The position numbers were made by a program, and so were the translations under genes. The notes below the pieces were generated by a model that saw only the letters and a list, made by a program, of their open reading frames with translations, had not been told where the DNA came from and did no database searches. Of a stretch of DNA of 64,000 nt, positions 35,550 through 47,627 are shown piece after piece; within the stretch, counting starts at the first letter, position 1; every line of letters begins with the position of its first letter. Source of the stretch: Nymphaea colorata (Eukaryota; Streptophyta; Magnoliopsida; Nymphaeales; Nymphaeaceae); the NCBI RefSeq assembly GCF_008831285.2, contig NC_045142.1, forward strand, positions 17,301,354-17,365,353. The letters are read 5' to 3'.

Positions 35550-35845
35550 GTCCATCTCTATAAGCATTAATTAGCTCCACTTTCTACTACTTACAAAAAG
35601 GCTCAATGTGGGAAGACTCCACACATCTCAGTCTTCGTCCTCTTCCCATGGTTCCCCAACTTGCCTTAACAGTTCCCTCCTCATTGTCCTCTTCCAAAAA
35701 CAGAACGTGGGAAGAAAGAGGATAAGGAAGAAGAAAATGGTCAGGTGAGTTGGGAAGCTATAGAAGGATGAAGAAACCTGACATGTGTGTGGAGTTGCCT
35801 CCCCATGATATTGAAACTTTTTATAAGAACCATAAAGTCGTGGTT
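35550..35845. repeat. Inverted duplication of alpha-amylase promoter and exon 1 start
   Basis: The left arm (35550-35665), read on plus, follows the amylase gene from TATCCAT region through a degenerate TATA (TTACAAAAAGGC), the leader (CTCAATGTGGGAAGACTCCACACATCTC) in pieces, to an ATG at 35648. The right arm (35690-35845), read on minus, follows the same gene from TTATAAAAAG through CTCCACACACATGTC to an ATA at the start codon position and a CACCTGACCATTTTC match to exon 1. Each arm is a separate decayed copy of the same amylase region, facing each other. Neither can encode a signal peptide any more. Confidence 0.82.
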
Positions 35846-35860
35846 ATGCCTATTAAAGGT

Positions 35861-38200
35861 TATTTAGATCGCTAAGCGTTTTTTGTTTCATTAAATAATT
35901 AAAACATTTTTTATTGCTTTCAAAATGAAAATAAAAACAATTCGTTCAGACCAGGTTGAAGCCAAGTACAATTGATCTTTAAAAAAAAAGGAAAATAAAA
36001 CATCTGTTTATTATTTAGATTCCATGTTTTGTTCACTCAAGTACCTTTTTCGATGTTGGGGGTTTCTTGACTTCCACATTTGATTTTATTTAATTGAAAA
36101 TCCAAATATAAATCTTATCTTTTTATGTGTGCACTTATATAGATAGGTATTCTGCATTGTTATCGTCAAGGTGCTGGTGAAGCAGCCTCAAGGGGTGTAG
36201 GGTAGCTGGTCAGGCACATCCCGGCACATCCCCTATTCAATTTCCATGTTTGTTACATCCTTGGCCCGTAAAAGGTGGGAGCATGGCACTCTAGGCACCA
36301 CCACCATTTCATGTTCCTCGTTTTCCGTTTTTAGTTTTTACAATATGGGTGGACATAAGCCCCCACTAAAACAATTTACCTTTTCTAATGTGTGCTTTAG
36401 ATATCAGAAACTAGTTGGACATAAGCCCCAGATTAGGTTTTTATTTATTTTAAGTCCATTGCCAGTTGATATCAATCCAATTTAGATTTGACCATATAAA
36501 ATTTTTAAAGTTGGAGTGAAATTGGTCATATAAAGTTGGAGTGAAATTTAATAAAGATTTGATCTGATCACTTTTAATTTTGGAATCGTACCATATTTGG
36601 ATAGATTTGAATTTGGTTTAGAAAGGAAAAATCTAAACTCAAGTTTGAATCCTACTTCCTGGATACTGAACTCAACCTGAAATCAAACCGTATTTCTAGA
36701 CTCAACAATGGACTTTCAATACCAAAAACACCCACGCTTATGAGCTTGATTTATGTCTCGGTCAGCTTACCCTTGCACCACTAACAATGACATTTTCGTC
36801 TCTAAGCACGAAATTAAACCTAATCGGAGTTATGTCCAGATAATTTCTGATATCTAAATAACATGTCAGAAAAGGTGAATTGTTTTAATGGCGGATTATG
36901 TCCACAGAGATTCCAAAGATGAAAAGGAGGAATAAGAAATAGTGGAAGCCAGGTATCCTTCTTCTGCAGTCGCTCTCCGCCATATATAGGAAAAGAAGAT
37001 GATGGAAGGACCGGCTAGAGAGGGATAGAAGGGAGCTAACAGCAAAGTTTTCCCACTTCTCTTGCACCTCAACGATGATGATGGCGGCATCTTATGCAAC
37101 TTGCGTCAAATAACGCTTATTTGTAAGGAACGAAAAAATGTTCCTGCTATACTTCAACTTGCATATGAGTGCCTCTTTTTTGAAGTACACTTCAGAAACT
37201 TCAAAATATAACTAGCTGCCTACTAGCCATTGCACTATCATGTACCAACCCCTTGATGGACAATTGACATGTTTCATTGGATTAAAGTTAAACTGAACAT
37301 ACCACTATTTTATACTAAGATTATGCACATTTACTGAGTAGACATTATTGGCTGTGCCAAGTTTGACTTTTTTTTTTGTCTTCTCTTCTTCTTCTCCTTA
37401 TGACAAGACAGCCCTGGAGTTAGTCCATTATATTTCTCTTCAGAAAAGAATGACAATGTTTGGCGTTAATATGCTTTCATAACGGTAATATTTAATGCAT
37501 ATTTAGGAAATTCTGATCAAAACATGGGCTTCTGATGAAAATTCATGATACTTATCCCTATAAACATATAATATTATGCACACAATAAAAAAAGTTAAAG
37601 ATTTATACACAGCCTGCCTCTAATTAACAATGCATTTCTTTTTTCACTATTATTTTTGTGGGATCGGGCTGCAAAATCTGTGGAAATTTCCTAGACAGAG
37701 ACGCCATCCTTCCTCATATTAAGACGACTTGTGTTTTATGGAGCAAAGGTGGTTACGTACATCATACTGGTGTATGATTTTTTTTGGTGTATGATTTTTT
37801 TTGTGCGCTAGTGTGGCTAACGATGAAAATACCCTGATTATTAGAGAAAGTAAATTTTTTTGTGAGGATACCAAAAAAAAATTAAAAAAATGAAAAGATT
37901 AAAAATGACATATTTTTTTTCAATAATTACCAAAATGTCTTCTTTTTGCCTTGAGGCATATATAGGTTGTGTGCATGCAACTTACTCTCGTTATGGAGAG
38001 ACATTAAGGACACCCTTCAAATTGTGTCTCATTAAGTGAAGGCTCTTTTCATGTCTCCCTCCAACATGTGTTCATCGTATGAGCAGGAGGAATATTTTAT
38101 CCTACCAATTTAGAAAAAATGCCTTCTACCAACACCAAACTTTGACATTCTTTTTTTGGAACACATCAAACTATTCTTGTCATTGTCAAGCATTTAGATG
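35861..38200. other. Intergenic, no gene seen
   Basis: AT-rich sequence without recognisable coding regions. Degenerate repeats are likely. Two overlapping frames near 36885-37099 (minus) are short and show no motif. Confidence 0.4.
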
Positions 38201-38214
38201 CTCTAATGGAGCAC

Positions 38215-39400
38215 ATCAAACTATTCTGGTTCCTTTGCTTGTCGATAGAAAATTTAGGTCTACCAAACCACATACTATTTGTCCTCCAACCTGCTGTGCT
38301 CCACCAAAATATCATGATTCTAGAATATCATCTCCTTGATGGTTCTTTGTCACAGACCTAATCTTCCAACGTTGTAGCAGATCCGACCTTCATTAGTGGT
38401 CCAGCTAAGTCACCGCAGTACGGCATATAGACCCGCCGGTACGGTGTGGTACGTTTGGATTTATAAGTTATAAAGAAGCTTCTTTAGTCCTGTCTGAAAC
38501 AGGAAACTAATATATAACAATGTTTCCACTTTTCATGTATTGTAAGTCATTGTGAAGGTTCGTTTTTATGATATGGTGTTTTTTTTTTTCAAAATTTATA
38601 ATTTTTTTAATTAAAAAATTAACTTTATTGCATAAAATTTACACCGTACTCGTACCATAAATTTCAAAAACACCGTACCAGTACTCGTTTTCCCGTACCC
38701 GTACCAGCACCCGGACCCGTACCCAGGTGACATAGTGGTCCAGGAGGAAGATGATGCCAACTTAAATTCCGCCACCATTTATGAAAAATGAAGTGACCAA
38801 TAACCCCCTTGTAATATAATTGCCATGCTCATATAGAGAAATAGCTTGAGAACTATCGTATCAAATTAAGAAATCTATACAAAATCACCTTAACATTAGT
38901 TTTAGTCTATCAATATATTGCGCCTTGCTTTCTTGATCTTTTGTGTTGAACTGAATAAATCATATATGTAATATAATAAGTTTAAGTATGAAAGTTGATC
39001 ATTTATTTACTGTTTAGTGGGTCCCCTTGCATGCTTACTTATTAAATTGTTCTCAAGCTATTAGTACACACGGACATGCCATCTATATTATACAAGGGGG
39101 TTCTAGTCACTACATGTTCCATAAATGGTGGTGGTGGAATTTGCATCGTCATCTTCCTCCTCTTCAACCATTATTGAAGGTTAGATTTGTGACAAGGTTG
39201 TAAGATTAGGTCTCTGATAAAGAACCATCAAGAAGATGATAATCTAAAATCAGGATATATGGGGGGAGGAATTAAGGCACGATGAACGACAATTGATATG
39301 ATGTGGTTCGATAGATACAAATTCTCAATCAAGAAGCAAAAGGAACAAAAATAAATTCTTAATCAAGATGACTTACAAACTATTCTTTTTTTTTTTTTTT
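38215..39400. repeat. Long imperfect palindrome interrupted by a small element
   Basis: The right arm (39040-39400) read on minus gives TTCCTTTTGCTT, CGAACCACAT, TCTTGATGGTTCTTT, GACCTAATCTT and AACCCCCTTGTA. The left arm has TTCCTTTGCTTG, CAAACCACATAC, CCTTGATGGTTCTTTG, GACCTAATCTTCC and AACCCCCTTGTA. The left arm is split by the element at 38405-38734. The centre is about 38880-39040. Confidence 0.85.
38405..38734. mobile_element. Mutator-like MITE with 9-bp target duplication
   Basis: About 330 bp with inverted ends TAAGTCACC..AGTACGG and TATGTCACC..GGTACGG, flanked by the 9-bp repeat GTGGTCCAG (38396-38404 and 38735-38743). Nine bases is the Mutator-superfamily size. The mirror arm of the surrounding palindrome (about 39160-39180) has a single copy of the related target and no insert, which serves as an empty site. 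Confidence 0.8.
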
Positions 39401-39599
39401 GAAGGGGTCGTTTGGCACCTGTAATAAGTTACTGTCCAATGGTTATCTTCTAAAATTTGACGTAAATTCATGAAAACCTACGTTATAAGGTTGCATGAAT
39501 CTATTCCAAGAAGTAGTTTTATTGAACAATAACAGAGTAGATTCATTGAACAATAACAATAACCAAGTTTTAGAGTAGTAACACTTTGTTACTAATGCC

Positions 39600-39980
39600 A
39601 ACACTAAAACAAAGTAACTCGTCGGCGGCTAGGCCAGGAAACTATCGACGGCGAATACCGTTGGGGGAGAACGCCCACAGCCATGACCAAGATCAAGAGT
39701 CGACGGAGGCAAAGCGTTGGCAGAGAAGGATTAAGTATAACTTGTTCTTTTTCTTGTCCCACGACCTTCCATTTGGCCTTTTTGTGCCCAACTGTAGTCT
39801 CCCTCACACTCTCTGTCTCCCTCTCTCCATCCACGGCATCCTGCAATGCATTAAATGCAGTTAGCCATGTGTTATCGCCATCAAATGCGTATATCGTGAC
39901 ACAACATTCTCCTTCGCAGATGAAGCACTCGAGGCTCTTGGTGGTACACATGAAGCGTCAATCGCCCTTTTCATTTTTAA
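39600..39980. other. GC-richer block with overlapping frames, unassigned
   Basis: Frames of 92 to 115 codons overlap on both strands (for example 39604-39951 minus). None shows a recognisable motif. It may be a decayed exon or part of an element. Confidence 0.25.
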
Positions 39981-40314
39981 TTGTCACAAAAAATGCCGTT
40001 TTTTTTAAAAAAGCGTGTATTTAAAGGTCAAAAACAGTTCTGTCGTATAATACCCATACTATTCCCGTTTTTTTTTAAAAAAATGTCAAAAAATAAAAAA
40101 CGCGTATAATACCCGTTTTTTACCGTTATTTTTCCGTTTTTTGCCGTTTTTTATTAATTATTATTTTTTATAATTTTTAAGATATATTAAATGTTTAATT
40201 TTTTAAAAAAATTTGCCAAACTTTTTCCGTTTTATTCCCGATATATAAAACTTTATCGTATTATACTCGTTTTTTTCCTCGCCATTTAATACCCATCCCC
40301 GTTTTTTGTGACAA
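39981..40314. mobile_element. T-rich MITE-like element
   Basis: Ends are TTGTCACAAAAAA and, on the other strand, TTGTCACAAAAA. The interior consists of CCCGTTTTT and CCGTTTTT words. Similar T-rich stretches occur at about 11690-11780 and 59930-60230. A target duplication was not clear. Confidence 0.5.
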
Positions 40315-40319
40315 TGGCT

Positions 40320-43300
40320 ACCTCAACCTGGGGGGACAAACACCACATGGTCACCATTGACGATGATGCAATCCCTAGTAATCAGCTATCTTCGGCCAGA
40401 TTTTTACCTTCCTATGCAAATTGAATGAAGGATGCTGCGGAGGTGCTCGCAAGTTTATTTCTGCCCTGCTGAAGAAGAAAAGAAGGATTACCGCCTTTTG
40501 TTGACCGCGTCATCTGCCATAAAATGTTGGACTATATTTCATATCTGGTTTCTCCAAACATTTGTGCAATGAGGTATGCTATTCGCCCAATATCACCTTG
40601 TGATTTTGCCTTCTATGCCCAGATTTTTGTATTGCTGCCCGAATCAATTTTTTTGCAACTTCATTCTCCGCGCAAATTAAGCGACTTTATGCAAAAAGAT
40701 GATGCCATACTACTACAAATTTAACATATCTCTTAATATTTGTACCTGGAAGTACGAATGCATTCTAGAAATTAAGGAATATCTTGCAACAAGTAAATAT
40801 ATTGTAAATAGGATTATCATGTCCTGCAACAAAAAAAGAAAAGTTGTTTACCTTCTATAGTATCTCCAGATAATGTATCATAGAAGACAAAATTAAAATT
40901 TTTCAGTACATAAATAACCTAAAGAAAAATATCCAATATTTTCTCATAAACTAACTAAAGAAAAGTATACGTAAATTTAACCACGAGCATGGTATTCCTT
41001 GAATGAGCCTGCTAACAGAATTATTTTCTGTGAGCACGAAGATCACAGTTAAATTGTTAGTTTTATCGAATAACAGGTACATTGTCTCAGGCTCACCCAC
41101 CTTACCTCTAAAGGTAATGGCCTTCTGAGTCTATCTCAAGAAGTTCCAGAACAGAAGATAGCCATAGAGAGAAGAGATCATTGATCAGCTCTCTCTCTCG
41201 GCAGCATGCAAGTTATCTTCGAAGTTATCTGTCTTGGTTCAGTTATTTCATATTAAGTGTCTAGTGGTCCAATAATTTCAGTCACTATGCATACTCACGT
41301 GCTCGTAATTGTTGTAGGTTGATGCTGAGTTTATGGAAATTATTGGATTCAGGTATGGAGCATATTGGATGACAAATAATATATCTTACTTGAACTATTA
41401 TTTATGTAGCATCTCAATCTATTTAAGGTCAAAGATTTAAAATATGTGCCTTCTGAGGTACTTCATCATGTTAGAATATCATATGTGATGAAGAGTTCCT
41501 TGTTTAGCTTGGCCCTCAGGATCATGCATATTATGGCAGTTTGTGCGGCTCTTTTTAAGCTTCTGCTTGCAACATTCTTTCACTCGCTGCAAATAGAGTT
41601 ATGCTATGGGTTCTTTGAGTGGTATTCTATCTAGCTAAGATTTAGGTGACTATGGGAAGAGGCATTATATCAAGCTTTTTACTGAACAAGTGAATTTAAC
41701 TGAAACCATAACAAGTCTAACTGTTTGTCTAGAAATAAGGAAATATGAATATGAATGCAGGATAATGATATAATTAGAGGCAGGGATATAAATGCTTCAA
41801 TGGCATTATGAATTGAGAGTTTTTTTTTTTGGGTGAATAAGGAACATGTTCAGTAAATTGGTCTTTAGATTTCAGCAGTCATCAATTTACTCTACCGACT
41901 CATATCATAGTTAGTTCATGCTTCTTGCTACTCATGTCATTTCTCAACCAATTTTTTCTATCTTTTACAGAAAGAAAGCTTGTATAATATTGCTACATGG
42001 ATTACGTTTCTGCAGCATGCCTTTTCACAGGTTTGTGCAGGATATACTTCTACAATCTTATAAATGATTACTGAAATTGTATTAATAGGTTGACAAGAGA
42101 AAATGTTTTGCATACTGCTTGTCTAATGGAACTCTTTCCATTGGGGTTGTTGTTGTGGCATGAGTACTGCTGCGGAGAATGAACAGTCCCCATAGCCAGC
42201 ATCATCACGAGGCACCACGCTTTGGCTGCTTGGCACTTTGCTTTTCTTGTGTTGTAGAAAAATGGTGCTTCCATTTTTTGCAGGGGAGAACTTGGAGAGC
42301 ACACTTGGTGTCTCTTTGATCTGTAACAGAGATTGCGTTGTATAAAGAGATAATTGGTAAGGCAAGTTGTGTGGTTGCAGTTTCAGATACCAAGTGTTGC
42401 AGATTGTTTGATGGTCTGAGATACAAAGAGTTGGACCATGCCCATCGCTCTTTTGGACCCAACTGCAAGGGCAAAGAAAAGCCATGGAGCTAAGCTAGTG
42501 CTCATGTTTGCTAAGGCATCAGAACTTAGCCACTGAGGGCCCTAGTCCTCTTTCAAGTTTCGGGTAGTTCTTCCACTACTTTCTCTCTCATCAGATGTCT
42601 CTGTAATGGGCACAGTGGAGGTTATGCTTCAAGAAGAGAAAATTGGTGGCCTTGTTTGCTTCAAATTTTGGTAGCACAGACCACAAAAAGAAGAATATGC
42701 TTTATCAACTGTCATTTATGAACCTCCTGGGTAGGTTTTGAATATACATCTAAAAATGAAAATGTTGGTATAATTTGTCTGTTCTTCCTTCCACAGATAA
42801 CGTTTTTGAACTAGGTGCCAAGCCTGGTTTAGTTATGTTTTTAGATTCAATCCTTTCTTCAGGGTTAGCTTCATTTCATTTGGTGTTCCAACTTTCATGC
42901 TCTTCCTTTATTACTTTATTTCCATGATACCATCGGATCTAGCTTTTTTCCGTCATTTGCTTGTGGGTGCTGCTTTGGAACTTTTTCTTCATGCTACTTG
43001 GTTGTGCATCTTTTTAAGTTGTGATCCTGTGATGTTGGTGAAACATAAGAATCTGTTCATTGCAAAGGTTTCCACCTTTTTGTTTGCTGTTGGTTTATCA
43101 CTGACTTATTTAAATGTCCAAGTTCAGTCCTTTTTATGCTTGATTGGCTTTCAACTAGCTATGGGCAACAAGATAGTCACAGAAGAAGTTTTTTTTAGTG
43201 CAATAATTCTAACTACATAAGTAACTGCGTCACGGAAGGGAGCATAATGATACACACGGGTGCATACATAATGCATGTCACTGTTGTAACGTTTTAATTG

Positions 43301-44240
43301 TCTAGCTTTTTAGACTATCTTAAAATAATTTCTGCCATAATTAGGTTCAGGTTTCCATTTGCTGTATTTCTTCTCTTTGTTTTAAGCTTTACTGTGGTTC
43401 AGCAGGTGCATGCATCAGGTGGCTGCCCTTGATATAAAATTGCATTTAATATTGTTCATTACTACTTTGCATTATCTTGCAAGATAATTCCCAAAAATTA
43501 TAGTGCTGCAGTTTTAAAATCAGTTGTTGGTCTCCCATACTTCTTTTTCCATATTTAAGAGCATGCTCATTTGTGTCTCTTTGTGGATTACATGATGGAA
43601 CCATTAAATTATTGCTATGCAAATTTCAATTGTCCATTTTTTGTTATTGACTTTACTGTCATTATGGGTCTTTTTGGTTCAGTGATGCTGGAATTTCTGC
43701 CCGTGCATTTCACTCTTGTTGTTCAATGGCAGTAAGCGCTTCTTAATCAAAGAGGACTTTGAATCCACAAGCTTCAATGGCTTGAGCAAGAAGTTAAGAT
43801 TTTGAAGACAAAGGCTTCAATCGCAGTCTCTCTCAAGCAAAGAAGAACAACAAGCTTCAAAATATTCAAGATGGGAAGCAGGTCAATAGATAAGATAGAA
43901 AGGCCATTGAAAAAATAGTCTCTTTGCTCATAGTGGCTGTCCCAGAAATTTGTGGCTGAGGGACACTTATATAATACTTTAGTAACGCTTTTGTGCTTGT
44001 CAGTGAAAAGAAATTTATTGTATGTGAAACCTTTACTGATCCATTGGCAAACGTGGATGTAATTGTCAGTGAAAATCTTTATTGATGTTATGACAAGCGT
44101 TAGTGAACTACCTAATTGACATTTGCTGTAAGTACTGCATCTCACATTGTATTACTGACATATGTAAAAGAAAAGACAGTACTTTAAAAGTGTCTCCCCT
44201 TATGCCAGTTCTTTTGTCGTAAGGAGTAAGCTGCTTTTGG
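40320..44240. other. T-rich, intron-like region with two exon-like segments on plus
   Basis: The plus strand is T-rich like plant introns. Two segments have consensus borders: 41318-41352 (TTGTAG before, GTATGG after), translating VDAEFMEIIGFR, and 41971-42030 (TTTTACAG before, GTTTGT after), open in two frames. A 107-codon open frame lies at 42897-43220 with several hydrophobic stretches. I could not assemble a gene or recognise a protein. It may be a decayed gene or chance. Confidence 0.25.
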
Positions 44241-44440
44241 CGCGTTAGATCAGATGTCCACTACTTACTTTTAAAGGGCTTGGTTGCTCGATGTACTGTG
44301 GTTTGCAAGGGGAGAGGCCGTCGCATCCCCCCACAGTGCCAGAGCAGTGAAGGGCAGGCGATGGCCTCCCCTTCCCACCCCCACCCCCCAGCACCAAAAA
44401 ACAAAAAAAACTGCCAGGCATATATATATATATATATATA

Positions 44441-44659
44441 ACAAAGAAGATAGAGGCACAGCCGCACAAGAAAGCTGTTTAGAAGCAAGTAGAAAATCAA
44501 AACAGGAGTCCAAATATATATATATATACACTTGCTTCTAAACAGCTTTCTTGTGCGGCTGTGCCTCTATCTTCTTTGTTTTATATAAAACAAAGAAGAT
44601 AGAGGCACAGCCGCACAAGAAAGCTGTTTAGAAGCAAGTAGAAAATCAAAACAGGAGTC

Positions 44660-44721
<62 letters not shown>

Positions 44722-44765
44722 AAAGCTGTTTAGAAGCAAGTAGAAAATCAAAACAGGAGTCCAAA
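44441..44765. repeat. Four copies of a 73-bp unit, one inverted, around (TA)n tracts
   Basis: The unit starts ACAAAGAAGATAGAGGCAC and ends GGAGTCCAAA. Copies are 44441-44513 (plus), 44530-44579 (inverted, shorter), 44590-44663 (plus) and 44719-44765 (plus, left part missing). TA tracts lie before or between them (44421-44440, 44513-44528, 44664-44718). Copies 1 and 2 form a near-perfect hairpin with a TA loop, as do copies 2 and 3. Confidence 0.93.
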
Positions 44766-44863
44766 GGCGATAAGGGTCAACAAGGGAAGGTCGATGCCCT
44801 CAATACTTTATTTTTCCCCTCTTAAACTCTGTTGGCGTGAATTCTCTGCAGTGCTAAGAGTGA

Positions 44864-44864
<1 letters not shown>

Positions 44865-44903
<39 letters not shown>

Positions 44904-44905
44904 TA
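44865..44905. repeat. (TG)n then (TA)n microsatellite
   Basis: Compound dinucleotide tract followed by an ATTT run. Confidence 0.95.
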
Positions 44906-46720
44906 TTTATTTATTTATTTCATCACAACTATGTGTTAGCAGACAACAAATCTGGTAGTTCAGACGGGCATTGTTACAGTTTGTAGATCATGCATGATGT
45001 ATAATGTTGAAAACAGGGCATGGGTATTGTTGCATATCATATTATGGACATCATGCATACATCTCTCTGTCCCATTCTTATGTAAATATGAATGCTAATA
45101 AAAAAAAAAAAAGAAGCACATGTCAATCCTCATAGTGCACATATCATCAGTATGCTTGTAAAAATATACGTATGTCTTCGTCATGCAGCATGCATTGTTT
45201 CTTGTTTCACATGAATCTACATAATAAGAAAGAGGACCGAAAGAGGGAGAAATTGTTTACTTCCCTCATGCTTCCTCATACAAAAAGTACATATTCATAC
45301 ATAAAACCAAATTAACAAAATGGAATATGTATGCCACTCTTCATTCATACAATTAGATACTAATATGGATAAAATGTAATATAATATTATATTACTTGCT
45401 GAAAGATGAAGAGAAAGTAAACAAAGGAGAACTTTAGGCAGCCGCCACCCATCTCTTCCCGATTTTAGGTGGTGGCTAACGTGAGGAGAAAGAAAATAAC
45501 CGCTCATAGCAAAAAGGAGAAGAAAATAAAAAGAAAATTAAACTAATTATTCACTTAAAAATGTTTGTTTTATTTATATATGTTAATATACCTCTATAAA
45601 AAAACGCAGAGGTTACACCCTATCGAGAGAAAAAATCGTCCTCTGAAATTTAGAGTCCTACCGAATAGATATAGAGGAATACTTAACCTAATAATATAGT
45701 CTTTTTCCTCAACGTTCGCTCTTTGTACGTCAAATCATCCCGTAAGACAATGTTTTCATGCTGACTTACAAGTTGGTCAGACCAACGTCCCTCGTCAATT
45801 ATCTGCCTCATATATCTAAGGTTGGATTCCAATTTATAGTCAAAATTAATAATATTCATTTCAAGGTTTGGTTGTGTCATTATAGTTACAATGCGATTAT
45901 GCGAGCGCTTAAAGGCATTGACTTGAGATGAAACATAGGGAGGAGGGAAACGGCGGCGGGGAAAAACATAGACAGAAGAGCAAGAGTCGCGATAAAGCCC
46001 AGGGAATTGTAATGATCTTTGATTATTTTCATTTTTTGAATGGTTAGCTTTGAGAATGAGGATGGTTCAGATGATAATGACAATGAGGAAGTCTGTAAAT
46101 GTTTTTGGACACTAACCGCCACTAGAGCTTCATCGAATCTGACACCATCCCTCATCTAGCCCATAGCAACCTCCAATTATTTCTGAACATAAGCAACGAA
46201 CATGATCGTGCATAAAGGAACAACCCAAAACCCTGCAAGGATTGGATAGGGAGAAATCAACAGTCGCCTTCTTTCCTCCTTTCTTCATCCAGGGAATATA
46301 TGGTTCTGTTTGTTCGCCTTTTGCTTTTTGTTTTTGCACTTTCAAACCTTACCAGACAAAACCCAAAAAGCCCAACATGGACCTTACAAGACAAAACCCA
46401 CAAAGGCCAACATGGACAGCAAGCAAGACAGCAACGTAAAAATATGCGGGGAGATAGAGAGACAAAGCCAGAGAGAATGGAGTATTGAAAAGGAGATGCA
46501 TGCAACTCTGGGCTCAAGGAAGAGCCCCAAAATTTATTTAACACTTGCAAGTTATACATTGACAAATCATGAGAGAGAGAGAGAGCTCCCGATTTGATGA
46601 TCACATGTCATTTATTACCATGCCTTCTCATTCTCTAACTGGATATATGTTAGTAAGTTAAAAACACAATGTAGAAGGAGAAAATTAAAGACCGCAAGCT
46701 ATGTTAAACTTCATTACTTG
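44906..46720. other. Intergenic, no gene seen
   Basis: AT-rich. A short direct duplication near 46370-46420 (CCCAACATGGAC and GCCAACATGGAC contexts) is the only structure noted. Overlapping frames at 46100-46600 show no motif. Confidence 0.4.
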
Positions 46721-46724
46721 TACT

Positions 46725-47594
46725 CTTATGGGCAATGTTGTGTCCAATCCAAGTTGCATGTGAAAGTACTGCCCGAGAGGAGGATTGCAAGCAGGGTCAG
46801 TGGATTGCTTCTTGTGTTTGCGTGTGCAGCATAGAGAAAGGAGACAAGTGAGGAAATTGTGCAATTGTAGGCATGTCTTCCCTCCTCCCTCTAATGGCTG
46901 CTGATTCTGATACAAATCATTATTAACAGCTGGTTGACAGGAAATGTTTCGTATTCGCTGTCAATTTTGTAAGAGAGATATAGTTGTCCATCTAACTTGA
47001 AGATTTAGATTTCCCATGCTCTAATCAATCTGTTGAGACTAAACGTTGAAGTATGGTAGTATTCTTCACATATTGGGACTCTTCCTCGTGCCCATTTTTC
47101 TTTCTAGTTCGCAATCTTATCTTGAGTAACCAAATTTTGAACTTCTAGCTTGCAAATCAAGCACTTCATGCTAAAAATGTACATTTGAATGTGTTGTTTC
47201 CAATCTATTTAACTTAGACGTACGAAAGCTGAATTCTGAGAAGCACGTAAATCCAACATGTTTAGCTTCATATTGTCATTTATATCATGAATTGGAACTC
47301 AGCAGGGAGTGATTGATAAGCAGGTGCAATTTATCCAAAGAAAGCTTTCGTTGGACAATTATCTTTATTTTGAGGGTGAAGGGCATGGCAAGATTTTTCC
47401 TCCCATTTTAGGATGAATTGGGATGAAAGAAGCATGGTTTCAGCGTGAAAATTTTGCCTCCTTTAATTTACATATAGGGAAAAGTATGTATGCTTACATA
47501 TGATCATTAATATGAAAGTACCATCTTGATATATGAAAGTACTCGTGATACATTGGGGCAATGTTATATCCAGTCAGACTTGCATATGGAAGCG

Positions 47595-47627
<33 letters not shown>

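Noticed and set aside
39604-39951. 115-codon minus-strand frame
   Set aside because: No motif, no splice context and overlapping frames of similar length on the other strand.
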